Shown: piece by piece, positions 41,368 to 50,328 of the stretch
Layout of the letters: each line of letters opens with the position of its first letter
How positions within the stretch are numbered: the stretch's first letter is position 1
DNA from: Limimaricola sp964022235
GTDB taxonomy: Bacteria; Pseudomonadota; Alphaproteobacteria; Rhodobacterales; Rhodobacteraceae
DNA: 64,000 nt
Assembly (NCBI RefSeq): GCF_964022235.1
Contig: NZ_CAXHZL010000006.1
Location: forward strand, 158,922-222,921
Direction of reading: 5' to 3'
The notes under the pieces: model-generated
The model's database searches: none
What the model was told of the DNA's origin: nothing
The model's input: the letters and a program-made list of their open reading frames with translations, nothing else
Program-made: the position numbers and the translations under genes

Positions 41368-42375
41368 ATGGCGGTGACGCTTAAGGAGGTGGCCGAACTG
41401 GCAGGCGTGTCGCGCTCGGCGGTATCGCGCAGCTTCACCGAAGGCGCCTCGGTTTCGGCCCGTACGCGCGCCAAGGTCGAGAAAGCGGCCCGCGATCTGG
41501 GCTACAGCCCGAACGCCTTGGCATCGTCGCTCACCACCGGGCGGACCAAGCTGATCGGGCTGGTGTCGAACAACTTTCACAACCCGGTTTTCCTTGAGGT
41601 CTTCGACCTGTTCACCCGAGGCCTGCAGGAGCGGGGGCTGCGGCCCCTCTTGGTCAATCTTTCGGATGAGACCGCGCCCGAACATTCGGTGCGGATGCTG
41701 CGGCAGTATTCGGTCGATGGCGCGGTTGTCGCCTCGTCGACCCTGCCGCCGGGCTTCGCGCCCGCCTTTCACGAGGCCGGCATTCCGGTGGTGAACGCCT
41801 TCGGGCGCTATGCCTCGGACCCGCGCGTGCACACGGTCGGCATCGACAACGGAGCCTGCGGTCGCCTCGCGGTGCAGACCTTCGCGGCGCGCGGCTACAA
41901 GCGCATCGCCTTCATGGGGGGGCCGCAGGGCGCGACCTCGACGCAGGACCGCCAAGCGGGCTTCATGGCAGAGCTCGAAGCGCATCCCGACATCGAGGCA
42001 AGTGTCTCCTTCGCCGGGGCCTATTCCTTTGAAGCCGGTCGGCGCGAGATGCAGCGGCTGCTGCAGGCCGCTCCGGCAGAAGCCTATTTCTGCGGCGACG
42101 ATGTGTTGTCGATCGGCGCGCTCTCGGCGCTGCGTGATCACGGGCTGTCGGTCCCGGAGAAGGTCGGCGTTTTGGGCCTCAACGACATGGAAATGGCGGG
42201 CTGGGCAGGGATCGACCTGACAACGATCCACCAGCCGATCCGGCAGATCGTCACCTCGTCGATCGAATTGATCATGGCGATGCTGGCCGAGCCGGATCGC
42301 TATCCGGAGGCGCGGGTGTTTCCCTGCCGGATCGTCGAACGCAGCACGCTGCGCCCTTTGTCAAAAGCAAACTGA
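41368..42375 (+). CDS. LacI-family repressor of inositol genes (IolR-like)
   Basis: A 335-residue regulator. The LacI helix-turn-helix and hinge cover residues 3-58 (VTLKEVAELAGVSRSAVSRSF). The periplasmic-binding-protein-like sensor (about 63-332) has the FGRYASDPRVHTVGIDNGACGR and FCGDDVLSIGAL segments. GGGAGGCGGGG precedes the ATG. The two matching palindromes in both divergent promoter regions of the locus point to it as the local repressor. Inositol regulators in rhizobia and Caulobacter are RpiR-type, so a LacI type is a different solution. Confidence 0.88.
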   Translation: MAVTLKEVAELAGVSRSAVSRSFTEGASVSARTRAKVEKAARDLGYSPNALASSLTTGRTKLIGLVSNNFHNPVFLEVFDLFTRGLQERGLRPLLVNLSDETAPEHSVRMLRQYSVDGAVVASSTLPPGFAPAFHEAGIPVVNAFGRYASDPRVHTVGIDNGACGRLAVQTFAARGYKRIAFMGGPQGATSTQDRQAGFMAELEAHPDIEASVSFAGAYSFEAGRREMQRLLQAAPAEAYFCGDDVLSIGALSALRDHGLSVPEKVGVLGLNDMEMAGWAGIDLTTIHQPIRQIVTSSIELIMAMLAEPDRYPEARVFPCRIVERSTLRPLSKAN

Positions 42376-42493
42376 CGCCACGCCGGGCAGGACCGGGACC
42401 GCCAAGGGCCCGATCCTTCAACGCGTCTCCTTCAACGCCTCCGGGCGCGGGCGTAGTGGTGGGCCTTGAGACCCCGTGGCCCGCCGTTCTTGA

Positions 42494-43627
42494 TCAGCGG
42501 AACATCGGCGGGCGGGCATCGACCCAAGCGCCGTTCTCACGCGCCGAGACCACGGCCTGATGCACCGCCGCCATCGACCTCACACCGGCCTCGGCATCGG
42601 GCAACCCGTCGCGGGTCTCGCCCGAGATCGCGTCGGCCAGATCGCAATAGATGTTGGCCACGGCCAGCGGGAAGCCCTCGGGATGGGCGATCGATACCCG
42701 GCTCAGACGCCGCGCCTCGGCATGCAGCCCCGCCTCGCCTTTCTCGATGATCTGGGTGCGCCCGCCCAGGGGCGTATAGAGCAGCTGGTTGGGCTGTTCG
42801 GACATCCAGCGCAGCCCGCCGGTCTCGCCGAAGATCTGGATATCGAAGCCGTGCTGCCGTCCGATCGCCACAGAAGAGGTCCAGAGCCGCCCGACCGTCC
42901 CGCCCGCGAGGCGGAAGTTGACCATCGCATCATCCTCAAGCTCGCGGCTGGCAATGGTCGAAGCGAAATCGGCTGAAAGCTTCTCGACCTCATCGTCACA
43001 CACGAAGCTCGCCATGTGCAGCGCGTGGATGCCGCAATCGGCGAATTGTCCCGATACCCCCGCCATCGCGGGGTCATAGCGCCAGCGCACGCGGGGATTG
43101 TCCGCATCGGTCGCATCTCCGTGGTGGCCATGGCTGAAATTGGTGACCACTAGCCGTACCTTGCCCAACTCGCCCGCGCGTACCATCGCGCGGGCCTGCC
43201 GCACCATCGGATAGGCCGAGTAGCAGTAGTTGACGGCGCAGATCCTGCCGGCCTTGCGGGCCACGCGCACGATCTCTTCGCCTTCCTCGACCGTCATGGT
43301 CATCGGCTTTTCGCAAAGCACGTTGAAGCCCGCCTCGAGAAAGGCCTTGGTGATCTCGAAATGCGTGGCGTTGGGCGTGGCCACGGTGACGAGGTCGATC
43401 CTGTCGTCGCGCCCCTTTTCGCCCGCTAGCATCTCGCTCCAGTCGCCGTAGGCGCGGTCGGCGGGAATGCCGAGCCGCTGCGCATAGGCGCGGCCCTCGT
43501 CGGCTCGGTGGTCCAGCGCACCGGCGGCGAAGGCGAAGCGCCCGTCGGCGAGTGCGCCCAGCCGGTGCGCGGGCCCGATCTGGCTGCCTTCGCCGCCGCC
43601 GATCATGCCCCAGTTCAGTTTCGTCAT
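42494..43627 (-). CDS. Gfo/Idh/MocA-family oxidoreductase
   Basis: A 377-residue NAD(P)-dependent sugar or cyclitol dehydrogenase. The N-terminal Rossmann motif is GMIGGGEGSQIG (about 7-18), followed by VATPNATHFEITKAFLEAG and the signature CEKPMTM (about 108). The catalytic-face His is likely in DCGIHALHM. It probably oxidises an inositol stereoisomer or inositol-derived keto-cyclitol. The start at 43627 gives the family N-terminus. It is last in a three-gene leftward operon. Confidence 0.88.
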   Translation of the reverse strand: MTKLNWGMIGGGEGSQIGPAHRLGALADGRFAFAAGALDHRADEGRAYAQRLGIPADRAYGDWSEMLAGEKGRDDRIDLVTVATPNATHFEITKAFLEAGFNVLCEKPMTMTVEEGEEIVRVARKAGRICAVNYCYSAYPMVRQARAMVRAGELGKVRLVVTNFSHGHHGDATDADNPRVRWRYDPAMAGVSGQFADCGIHALHMASFVCDDEVEKLSADFASTIASRELEDDAMVNFRLAGGTVGRLWTSSVAIGRQHGFDIQIFGETGGLRWMSEQPNQLLYTPLGGRTQIIEKGEAGLHAEARRLSRVSIAHPEGFPLAVANIYCDLADAISGETRDGLPDAEAGVRSMAAVHQAVVSARENGAWVDARPPMFR

Positions 43628-43638
43628 GTCGGCGCTCC

Positions 43639-44532
43639 TTACTTGAAGCCGATGGATTCGAGGTATTCGCGGTTCTTTCGCGCGTCCCCCAGCGTGTCGG
43701 GGTCGAGCATCGGATCGCAATCCTGCTCGACGGTGCACCAGCCCTTGAAATCATGGTCGAGCAGAACCTGCCGCACGGCCGGGAAATCGACATCGCCCTC
43801 GCCGAGATTGCAAAAGATGCCCTGACCGCAGGCATCGTAGAAGCCGGTGCGGTTCTCGATCACACGCGCCTTCACTTCGGGATCGATATCCTTGAAGTGC
43901 ATGTAGGAGATGCGGTCGATATGTTTCTTCATGAAGGCCACTGGGTCGAAGCCCGCGTAGGAGTGGTGGCCCGTGTCGAAACAGATCTTAAGGATTTTTT
44001 CGTCCACCTCATCCAGCAGCCGTTCCAGCTCCGGCTCGAAATCCATGAAGCCCGCGGCATGCGCATGGATGCCCACGGTCAGCCCGTACTCCTCGGCACC
44101 GATGCGTGCGGATTCGGCGATGCGGTCGCGGTAGGCAGTCCATTCGGCACGGTCCATCTGCTCGCCTTCACCGGCCCGGCCCGCCGTCGGGGCGCGGCGC
44201 GGCGAGATGGAATCGATCAGCACCAGATGCTCCGCACCATGCGCTTTCAGCGCCTTCGCCGTGCGGTGGGTGGCGTCCAGCACGTCGTCCCAAGCGTCCG
44301 GGTCGTGATAGGGGCGAAACACCACCCCGCCGATCAATTCGAGCCCGTGCCGCTCCAATCCGTCGCGCAGGACAGCCGGATCCTCGGGCATGAAGCCCAC
44401 AGGGCCCAGCTCGATCCCCTTGTAGCCCGCCGCGGCGCATTCCTCGAGCACGTGTTGCCACGTCGGATTGCGCGGATCGGCGGCAAATTCGACGCCCCAA
44501 GAGCACGGCGCGTTGCCAATTCTGATGGTCAT
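43639..44532 (-). CDS. TIM-barrel isomerase/dehydratase, IolE-like
   Basis: A 297-residue AP-endonuclease-2-type TIM barrel. Metal-ligand candidates are at GIELGPVGF, HAHAAGFMDFE, CFDTGHHSYAG (about 184-194), MHFKDID and CTVEQD. IolE, which dehydrates 2-keto-myo-inositol, and IolI-type isomerases belong to this fold. No other IolE candidate is in the locus, so this may fill that step, but the opening RIGNAPCSWGVEF differs from classical IolE. Neighbouring dehydrogenases lie 11 and 19 bases away. Confidence 0.75.
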   Translation of the reverse strand: MTIRIGNAPCSWGVEFAADPRNPTWQHVLEECAAAGYKGIELGPVGFMPEDPAVLRDGLERHGLELIGGVVFRPYHDPDAWDDVLDATHRTAKALKAHGAEHLVLIDSISPRRAPTAGRAGEGEQMDRAEWTAYRDRIAESARIGAEEYGLTVGIHAHAAGFMDFEPELERLLDEVDEKILKICFDTGHHSYAGFDPVAFMKKHIDRISYMHFKDIDPEVKARVIENRTGFYDACGQGIFCNLGEGDVDFPAVRQVLLDHDFKGWCTVEQDCDPMLDPDTLGDARKNREYLESIGFK

Positions 44533-44551
44533 GTCTCGATGTTTCCCGTTC

Positions 44552-45655
44552 TCAGAAATCTGTCAGGTCTTTCCATTCCTCGTCCTCCGCCGAGGCCAGC
44601 GTCGCGGCGATCACCCGGTTGACCTCGTGCCCGTCGCGGAAGCTGGGCCAGAGCGGCTTGCCTTGCGCGATCGCGGTCAGGAAATCCTTGGCCTCGATGA
44701 TGATCTGGTCCTGATAGCCGGTCCCGTGTCCGGGGCCCTGGCAAAAGGGAGCGTAATCGGGGTGGGCCGGGCCGGTCAGGATCTTGGTGAAGCCCCGCGT
44801 CGCCTCCGGTCCCTCCATTCGGTAGAGCCAGAGCGCGTTCTGATCCTCCTGATCGAAGCGGATCGCGCCCTTGGTGCCCGTGATTTCATAGGCATAGCCC
44901 ATCTTGCGCCCCGTCGCGACGCGGCTGAAATACATCTGCCCCATGGCGCCATTGCCAAAGCGGCACATCAGCTGCGCATGGTCGTCATTGGTCACGTCGC
45001 CGCCGGGGCGGGAGCGGTGCACGGTCTCGTAGGTACCCATGACGCGGGTGATCGGCCCCAAGAGCGCCAGCGCACCGTTGATCATATGCGGGGCCAGATC
45101 ACCCATAGTGCCATTGGCCATGCCGGTTGTGCGCCACGTGGCCGGGGCCTCGGGATCGGCATAGAAATCCTCGGTGTGTTCGCCGCGGAACCAGGTGATC
45201 TCGCCGATCGCGCCCTCGGCAATCAATTGTCGGGCAAACTGGCTCGCGGGCGTGCGGATGTAGTTGAACCCGACCATGTTGACCACGCCCGCGGCCTCGG
45301 CGGCGGCCACCATCGCGGCGCTGTCTTCGAGCGACGCACCCAGCGGCTTTTCGCAGAATACCGGTTTGCCGCGCGCGAAGGCGGCCTCGGCGATTTCGCG
45401 GTGGGTCTCTTGTGGCGTGGCGATCACCACGGCCTCGACCTTGGAATTGTCGACCAAGGCGCGCCAGTCATTGGTGCCGCGCTCGAAGCCGTAGGCCGCG
45501 CGGTAGCGCTCGGCGCTTTGGGGCGTGGTTGCGCAGACCATTTCCAAGCGGGGCTTGAGCGCGGTGTCGAAGATCGCGCCCACCGACGACATGGCCACCG
45601 CATGCGCCTTGCCCATGTAGCCGCCACCCAGAATGCCGATCCCGATCCGCGCCAT
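44552..45655 (-). CDS. Gfo/Idh/MocA-family oxidoreductase
   Basis: A 367-residue dehydrogenase with Rossmann motif GILGGGYMGKAHA (about 7-19), VIATPQETHREIAEAAFARGK and CEKPLGASL. The motif GDLAPHMINGALAL carries the likely catalytic Asp and His. It is distinct from both the gene at 42494 and iolG at 50329, so the locus encodes three such enzymes, perhaps for different inositol isomers. GGGGAGGCAG precedes the ATG at 45655. It is first in its operon, next to operator site 2. Confidence 0.88.
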   Translation of the reverse strand: MARIGIGILGGGYMGKAHAVAMSSVGAIFDTALKPRLEMVCATTPQSAERYRAAYGFERGTNDWRALVDNSKVEAVVIATPQETHREIAEAAFARGKPVFCEKPLGASLEDSAAMVAAAEAAGVVNMVGFNYIRTPASQFARQLIAEGAIGEITWFRGEHTEDFYADPEAPATWRTTGMANGTMGDLAPHMINGALALLGPITRVMGTYETVHRSRPGGDVTNDDHAQLMCRFGNGAMGQMYFSRVATGRKMGYAYEITGTKGAIRFDQEDQNALWLYRMEGPEATRGFTKILTGPAHPDYAPFCQGPGHGTGYQDQIIIEAKDFLTAIAQGKPLWPSFRDGHEVNRVIAATLASAEDEEWKDLTDF

Positions 45656-45682
45656 CTTCTGCCTCCCCGCACTCACTTTGGT

Positions 45683-45702
45683 TTTGCAACCGGTTGCAAA
45701 AG
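45683..45702. promoter_or_regulatory. LacI-type operator TTTTGCAACCGGTTGCAAAA (site 2)
   Basis: A perfect 20-bp palindrome containing the 14-bp core of site 1. It lies in the 136-base gap between the leftward dehydrogenase/IolE-like operon and the rightward iolDCBJG operon, so one site can control both. The more extended symmetry suggests stronger binding than site 1. Confidence 0.85.
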
Positions 45703-45791
45703 ATGTATCGTGAGTTTAGACATCTCGCAAGCAAGATTTCGGCAGGGACGGAAATACAAAGGCCGGATAATCCCGGGGAGGGTTCGCACAA

Positions 45792-47660
45792 ATGACGTCG
45801 ATACAAGGCACTATCCACCTGACCACGGCACAGGCCATCATTCGCTGGCTCGCTGCGCAGTACATCGAGATCGATGGAGAGGAGATGCGTGTCTGCGGCG
45901 GCGGCTTCGGCATCTTTGGCCATGGCAACGTCACCTGTCTGGGCGAGGCGCTGCATGGCGTGCAGGAAGAGCTGCCGCTCTATCGCGGCCAGAACGAGCA
46001 GGGCATGGGTTTTGCCGCCGCCGGTTACGCCAAGCAGTGGCTGCGCCAGCGCTTCATGTTCTGCACTGCCAGCGCGGGGCCGGGCACGATGAACCTGCTC
46101 ACCGCCGCGGGCCTTGCCCATGCCAACCGGCTGCCGATGCTGATGCTGTGCGGCGACGGGTTCCTCACGCGGCTGCCCGACCCGGTGCTGCAGCAGATGG
46201 AGAATTACGGCGATCCCACCTTCGGCGTGAACGACGCCTTCAAGCCTGTGGTGCGCTACTGGGACCGGATCACCCATCCGGCGCAGGTCATCCAGTCGCT
46301 GCCCAACGCTCTGGCGACGCTGCTCGACCCCGCCGATTGCGGCCCGGCCTTCATCGGGTTGCCGCAGGACGTGCAGGGCTGGGCCTGGGATTTCCCGCAA
46401 GAGCTGTTCGAGAAGAAGGTGCATCGCATCCGCCGCATCGCCCCCGACGAGGCCGAGATCGCGGATGCGCGCGCCGCACTTCTTGCGGCTAAGCGACCGA
46501 TGATCATCGCCGGCGGCGGCGTGCAGTATTCGCGCGCGGCCGAGGATCTCGCCGCATTTGCCGAAGCGCACCGCATCCCGGTGGTCGAGACCATCGCGGG
46601 GCGCGCCAACCTTCTGGCAGACCATCCGCTCAATATCGGCCCCATCGGCGTGACCGGGTCGGACAGCGCCAATGCCATCGCGGCAGAGGCGGATGTGATC
46701 CTCGCCGTCGGCACGAGGCTGCAGGATTTCACCACCGGCTCTTGGACGGCCTTCGATGAGCGCGCGCAGATCGTGGCGATCAATGCCGCGCGGCACGACG
46801 CGGGCAAGCACCGCGCGCTGCCTGTCGTGGGCGATGCGAAGCGGTCGCTGAAGGCGCTGGGGCAGGGGCTCGACTATGCCGCCCCCTCCGAATGGGTGGA
46901 CAAGGCGCAGGCCGAGCGCCGCGATTGGGACGATTACGTCGCCCAGAACGTGACCCCCGGCAATCGTCCCAACTCCTACGCGCAGGCGATCGGCGTGGTA
47001 AACGATCTGTGCCACCCGCGCGACCGGATCGTCGCGGCGGCGGGCGGGCTTCCGGCCGAGGTCACGGCGAACTGGCGGACGCGGGGGATCGGCACCGTCG
47101 ATGTGGAGTTCGGCTTTTCCTGCATGGGCTACGAGATCTCGGGCGCCTGGGGCGCGCGGATCGCCCAAGAGCAGCGCGAACCCGAGCGCGATACCATCGT
47201 CTTCATCGGCGACGGCTCCTACATGATGATGAACAGCGATCTCTACTCCTCTGTCCTCAGCAGGAAGAAGCTGATCGTGCTGGTGCTCGACAACGGCGGC
47301 TTCGCGGTCATCAACAAGCTGCAGAACAACACCGGCAACGAGAGCTTTAACAACCTGCTCGCCGATTGCCCGACCATTCCCGAGCCCTTCGCCGTCGATT
47401 TCGAGGCGCATGCCCGCGCGCAGGGTGCCGAGGCCGTGACGGTCGAAAACCCCGCCGAGTTGGGTGAGGCGTTCCAGCGCGCCAAGGTGAGCGCCCGTAG
47501 CCAAGTCATCGTCATGAAGGTCGATGCCTATGAGGGCTGGACCACCCAAGGCCACGCCTGGTGGGAGGTCGGCACGCCAGAGGTCACGACGAGCGACCGG
47601 GTGCGCTCTGCGCACGAAAGTCAGGAACAGGGCCGCGCCCGTCAGAGGCGGGGGGTGTGA
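45792..47660 (+). CDS. iolD: 3D-trihydroxycyclohexane-1,2-dione acylhydrolase
   Basis: A 622-residue TPP enzyme that opens the ring of diketo-inositol to 5-deoxy-glucuronate. Seen are the N-terminal pyrimidine-binding domain with NEQGMGFAAAGYAKQ, a central domain, and the C-terminal TPP motif IGDGSYMMMNSDLYSS. The family-specific opening TTAQAIIRWLAAQY is present. The stop overlaps the iolC start (TGATG), implying translational coupling. It is first in the rightward iol operon. Confidence 0.96.
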   Translation: MTSIQGTIHLTTAQAIIRWLAAQYIEIDGEEMRVCGGGFGIFGHGNVTCLGEALHGVQEELPLYRGQNEQGMGFAAAGYAKQWLRQRFMFCTASAGPGTMNLLTAAGLAHANRLPMLMLCGDGFLTRLPDPVLQQMENYGDPTFGVNDAFKPVVRYWDRITHPAQVIQSLPNALATLLDPADCGPAFIGLPQDVQGWAWDFPQELFEKKVHRIRRIAPDEAEIADARAALLAAKRPMIIAGGGVQYSRAAEDLAAFAEAHRIPVVETIAGRANLLADHPLNIGPIGVTGSDSANAIAAEADVILAVGTRLQDFTTGSWTAFDERAQIVAINAARHDAGKHRALPVVGDAKRSLKALGQGLDYAAPSEWVDKAQAERRDWDDYVAQNVTPGNRPNSYAQAIGVVNDLCHPRDRIVAAAGGLPAEVTANWRTRGIGTVDVEFGFSCMGYEISGAWGARIAQEQREPERDTIVFIGDGSYMMMNSDLYSSVLSRKKLIVLVLDNGGFAVINKLQNNTGNESFNNLLADCPTIPEPFAVDFEAHARAQGAEAVTVENPAELGEAFQRAKVSARSQVIVMKVDAYEGWTTQGHAWWEVGTPEVTTSDRVRSAHESQEQGRARQRRGV

Positions 47661-48631
47661 TGCTGGAGAGACTGAAGGGACGCCGCTTTCTGGTGATCGG
47701 GCGGGTGGGCATGGATCTGACCGCCATGCCCCCCGGCACCCGCACCCGCGAGGCGCGCGAAATGATGGTGTCGATGGGAGGCAGCTCGGCCAACATCGCG
47801 GCGGGGCTAGTAAAACTCGGCGGCAGCGCGGCGCTGGTCACCTGCGTGTCGGACGACGCGGTGGGGTGGTATTGCGAAGACCAGCTCGACGCCTATGGCA
47901 TCGACCGACGCCATGTGCGCCAGGTGCAGGGCGAAGAGCGCACCTCTCTTGCCCTCGTCGAGGCGCGGGTCGAAGAACACCAGAGCGTCATCTACCGCAA
48001 CAACGCCGCCGATTTCCGCATGGAGGTCTCGGATGTGGAGGCGGTGGATTACGCGTCCTTCGATGCGGTGATCACCGCCGGCACGGTCTTTGCGGCCGAG
48101 CCGTCGCGCGCGGCCGCCTTCCGTGCCTTCGATCTGGCGCGCGACGCCGGTCTGCCGGTGATCTTCGACGTGGATTACCGTCCCTATAGCTGGCCCTCGC
48201 CGCAGGTTGCCGCCGAAGTTTTGTCACGCGCAGGAAGCATGTCGGATGTGATCGTCGGCAATGACGAGGAGTTCGGCTTCATGGCCGGCGGCGTCGACAA
48301 GGGTTTCGCCTATGCCCGCGCGCTCTCCGAGAGCGCCGAACTGGTGATCTACAAGATGGGCCACAAGGGTGCCGTGACCTTCGCGGGCGGTGAGGAACTG
48401 CGCACTGGCATCTACCCGGTGGACGCGCTCAAACCCACCGGCGCGGGCGACAGCTTCATGGCCGGGCTGATTTCCGGCCTCGCAGAGGCGCGCCCGCTAA
48501 GCGAGGCGGTGCTGCGTGGGTCGGCTTGCGCCTCGATCGTCGTGGCCAAGCCTGGCTGCGCCCCCGCCATGCCCGATCCGGCCGAATTGCAGGCCTTTCT
48601 CGACACCCATCCCGGCCCCACGCAAGGCTGA
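47660..48631 (+). CDS. iolC: 5-dehydro-2-deoxygluconokinase
   Basis: A 323-residue PfkB-family kinase that phosphorylates 2-deoxy-5-keto-gluconate. The first signature region is MGGSSANIAAGLVKLGG (about 37-53) and the second DALKPTGAGDSFMAGLISGL (about 255-274), with catalytic Asp in GAGD. The start codon shares a base with the iolD stop. Confidence 0.93.
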   Translation: MLERLKGRRFLVIGRVGMDLTAMPPGTRTREAREMMVSMGGSSANIAAGLVKLGGSAALVTCVSDDAVGWYCEDQLDAYGIDRRHVRQVQGEERTSLALVEARVEEHQSVIYRNNAADFRMEVSDVEAVDYASFDAVITAGTVFAAEPSRAAAFRAFDLARDAGLPVIFDVDYRPYSWPSPQVAAEVLSRAGSMSDVIVGNDEEFGFMAGGVDKGFAYARALSESAELVIYKMGHKGAVTFAGGEELRTGIYPVDALKPTGAGDSFMAGLISGLAEARPLSEAVLRGSACASIVVAKPGCAPAMPDPAELQAFLDTHPGPTQG

Positions 48632-48642
48632 AAGGACATCCC

Positions 48643-49500
48643 ATGCACATCGCACCCCATGACAACCGCAACCAGCCCATCGTCGATGCCGAGCACGATC
48701 TGGTGCCGCTCAACTACTTCAACATCGTCAAGCTGAAGCAGGGTGAAAGCTTCGACTACGCCGTGCCGGGCTACGAGACCTGCGTGGTGCCCGCGACCGG
48801 TACGGTCGATGTCGATGTCGAGGGCATGGGTTTCGAGAGCCTCGGCAAACGCGGCACCGACGTCTGGGACGGCGAGCCGGAGGGCGTTTATGTCCCAGTC
48901 GGGGCGCAGACCCGCATCACTTGCCGCAGCGAGGCCACGGAGGTCTTCATCGCGGGCGCGAAATACGACCGTGTGTTGGAGCCCTTCGACGTGCGCGAAG
49001 ACGGGATCGACCGGGTGCAATACGGCTCCGACGACACCAAGACGCACCGCAAGATCAAGCACATCCTCGGGGCCAACCAACACGACCGCGTCGGCCGCCT
49101 GCTGGTGAGCGAGCTCTACACCGTCGGGCAGGGTGGCTGGTCGGGTTTTCCCAGCCACAAGCACGATACCGACCGGCGTGGCGATGATGGCGAGATGATC
49201 GAAACCCGCCACGACGAGACCTACAACTTCCGCTTCAGGCCCGATTACGGCTCGGGGCTGCAGATGCTCCAGCGCGAGGACAACGAGCCGGGCGATGCCT
49301 ATCACATCATGAACGGCTCGACCGTCATGATCGACAAGGGCTATCATCCCTGCGCGGTGCTGCCGGGATACGAGATGTATTATTTCACCATCCTCGGCGG
49401 CCTGAGCCAGCGCAGCCTCAAGCAGTATTTCCAGCCGACCCATGCAGCACAGCTGCACACGATCCCGGGGATCATGGACATGGTGGCCAAGTTCAAATGA
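48643..49500 (+). CDS. iolB: 5-deoxy-glucuronate isomerase
   Basis: A 285-residue bicupin enzyme converting 5-deoxy-glucuronate to 2-deoxy-5-keto-gluconate. Metal ligands are visible in FPSHKHDTDRR and the following ETRHDETYNFRF, typical of IolB; the C-terminal GYHPCAVLPGYEMYYFTILGG segment is also conserved. AAAGGACATCCC precedes the ATG. It overlaps the next gene by 4 bases. Confidence 0.94.
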   Translation: MHIAPHDNRNQPIVDAEHDLVPLNYFNIVKLKQGESFDYAVPGYETCVVPATGTVDVDVEGMGFESLGKRGTDVWDGEPEGVYVPVGAQTRITCRSEATEVFIAGAKYDRVLEPFDVREDGIDRVQYGSDDTKTHRKIKHILGANQHDRVGRLLVSELYTVGQGGWSGFPSHKHDTDRRGDDGEMIETRHDETYNFRFRPDYGSGLQMLQREDNEPGDAYHIMNGSTVMIDKGYHPCAVLPGYEMYYFTILGGLSQRSLKQYFQPTHAAQLHTIPGIMDMVAKFK

Positions 49501-50327
49501 CGCTCGCGACGCTTTCCCAAGTTCTGCAGCCTGCGCTGCGCGAGGGCCATGCGGTGGCCGGTCTCGTCACACTGGGCTGGGAGGACATGCGCGCCTATGT
49601 CGCCGCAGCCGAGGCCGAGGGCGTGGCCGTGATCCTTCAGGCCGGGCCGTCCTGCCGTAAACACACGCCGCTCCCGGTCCTCGGCGCGATGTTCCGGCAT
49701 CTGGCCCAAGGGGCCTCGGTCCCGGTGGTGGCGCATCTCGACCACGGCTACACCGAGGCCGAGTGCCGCGAGGCAATCGCTTCGGGCTTCACCTCGGTGA
49801 TGTTCGACGGCTCACGGCTGCCGCTCGACGAGAACATCGCCCAGACCAAGGCCATAGCGGCTATAGCGCACGACGCCGGTGTCTCCTGCGAGGGGGAGAT
49901 CGGCTTTGTCGGCTATGCGGGTGGCGAAGCCTCGGCCGGAACCGACCCCGAGGAGGCCGCGCGTTTTGCACATGAGACCGGCATCGACGCCATGGCAATC
50001 TCGGTCGGCAACACGCATCTGCAGCGAGGCGGCGAGGGCGGGCTCGACGAGGCACGCATCCGTGCCATCGAGGCGCAAACGGAGGTGCCCTTGGTAATCC
50101 ATGGTGGCTCCGGCGTACCTGCGGCGCAGCGGCGGGCGCTGGCGCGCGGCTCGCGCATCGCCAAGTTCAACATCGGCACCGAGTTGCGCATGGTGTTCGG
50201 ACAAGAGTTGCGCGCGGCGCTGGCGCGTGACCCGGACCGATTTGACCGGGTGGCGATCCTGTCCGAATTGCACGACCCACTCGTCGCGGCTGCGCGTGGC
50301 GTGCTGCGCGACTTCAAGGGAGCATGA
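49497..50327 (+). CDS. iolJ: Class II aldolase, IolJ type
   Basis: A 276-residue zinc-dependent class II aldolase fold. Metal and substrate residues lie at VVAHLDHGYTEAE (His, Asp; about 79-91), EGEIGFVGYAGG (about 124-135), HGGSGVP and KFNIGTELR. In this operon it should split 2-deoxy-5-keto-gluconate-6-phosphate into DHAP and malonate semialdehyde. The start overlaps the iolB stop as ATGA. Confidence 0.88.
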   Translation: MTLATLSQVLQPALREGHAVAGLVTLGWEDMRAYVAAAEAEGVAVILQAGPSCRKHTPLPVLGAMFRHLAQGASVPVVAHLDHGYTEAECREAIASGFTSVMFDGSRLPLDENIAQTKAIAAIAHDAGVSCEGEIGFVGYAGGEASAGTDPEEAARFAHETGIDAMAISVGNTHLQRGGEGGLDEARIRAIEAQTEVPLVIHGGSGVPAAQRRALARGSRIAKFNIGTELRMVFGQELRAALARDPDRFDRVAILSELHDPLVAAARGVLRDFKGA

Positions 50328-50328
50328 G

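Noticed and set aside
45468..47615. 715-codon open frame opposite iolD
   Set aside because: iolD on the plus strand has full TPP-enzyme motifs; the reverse frame has none.
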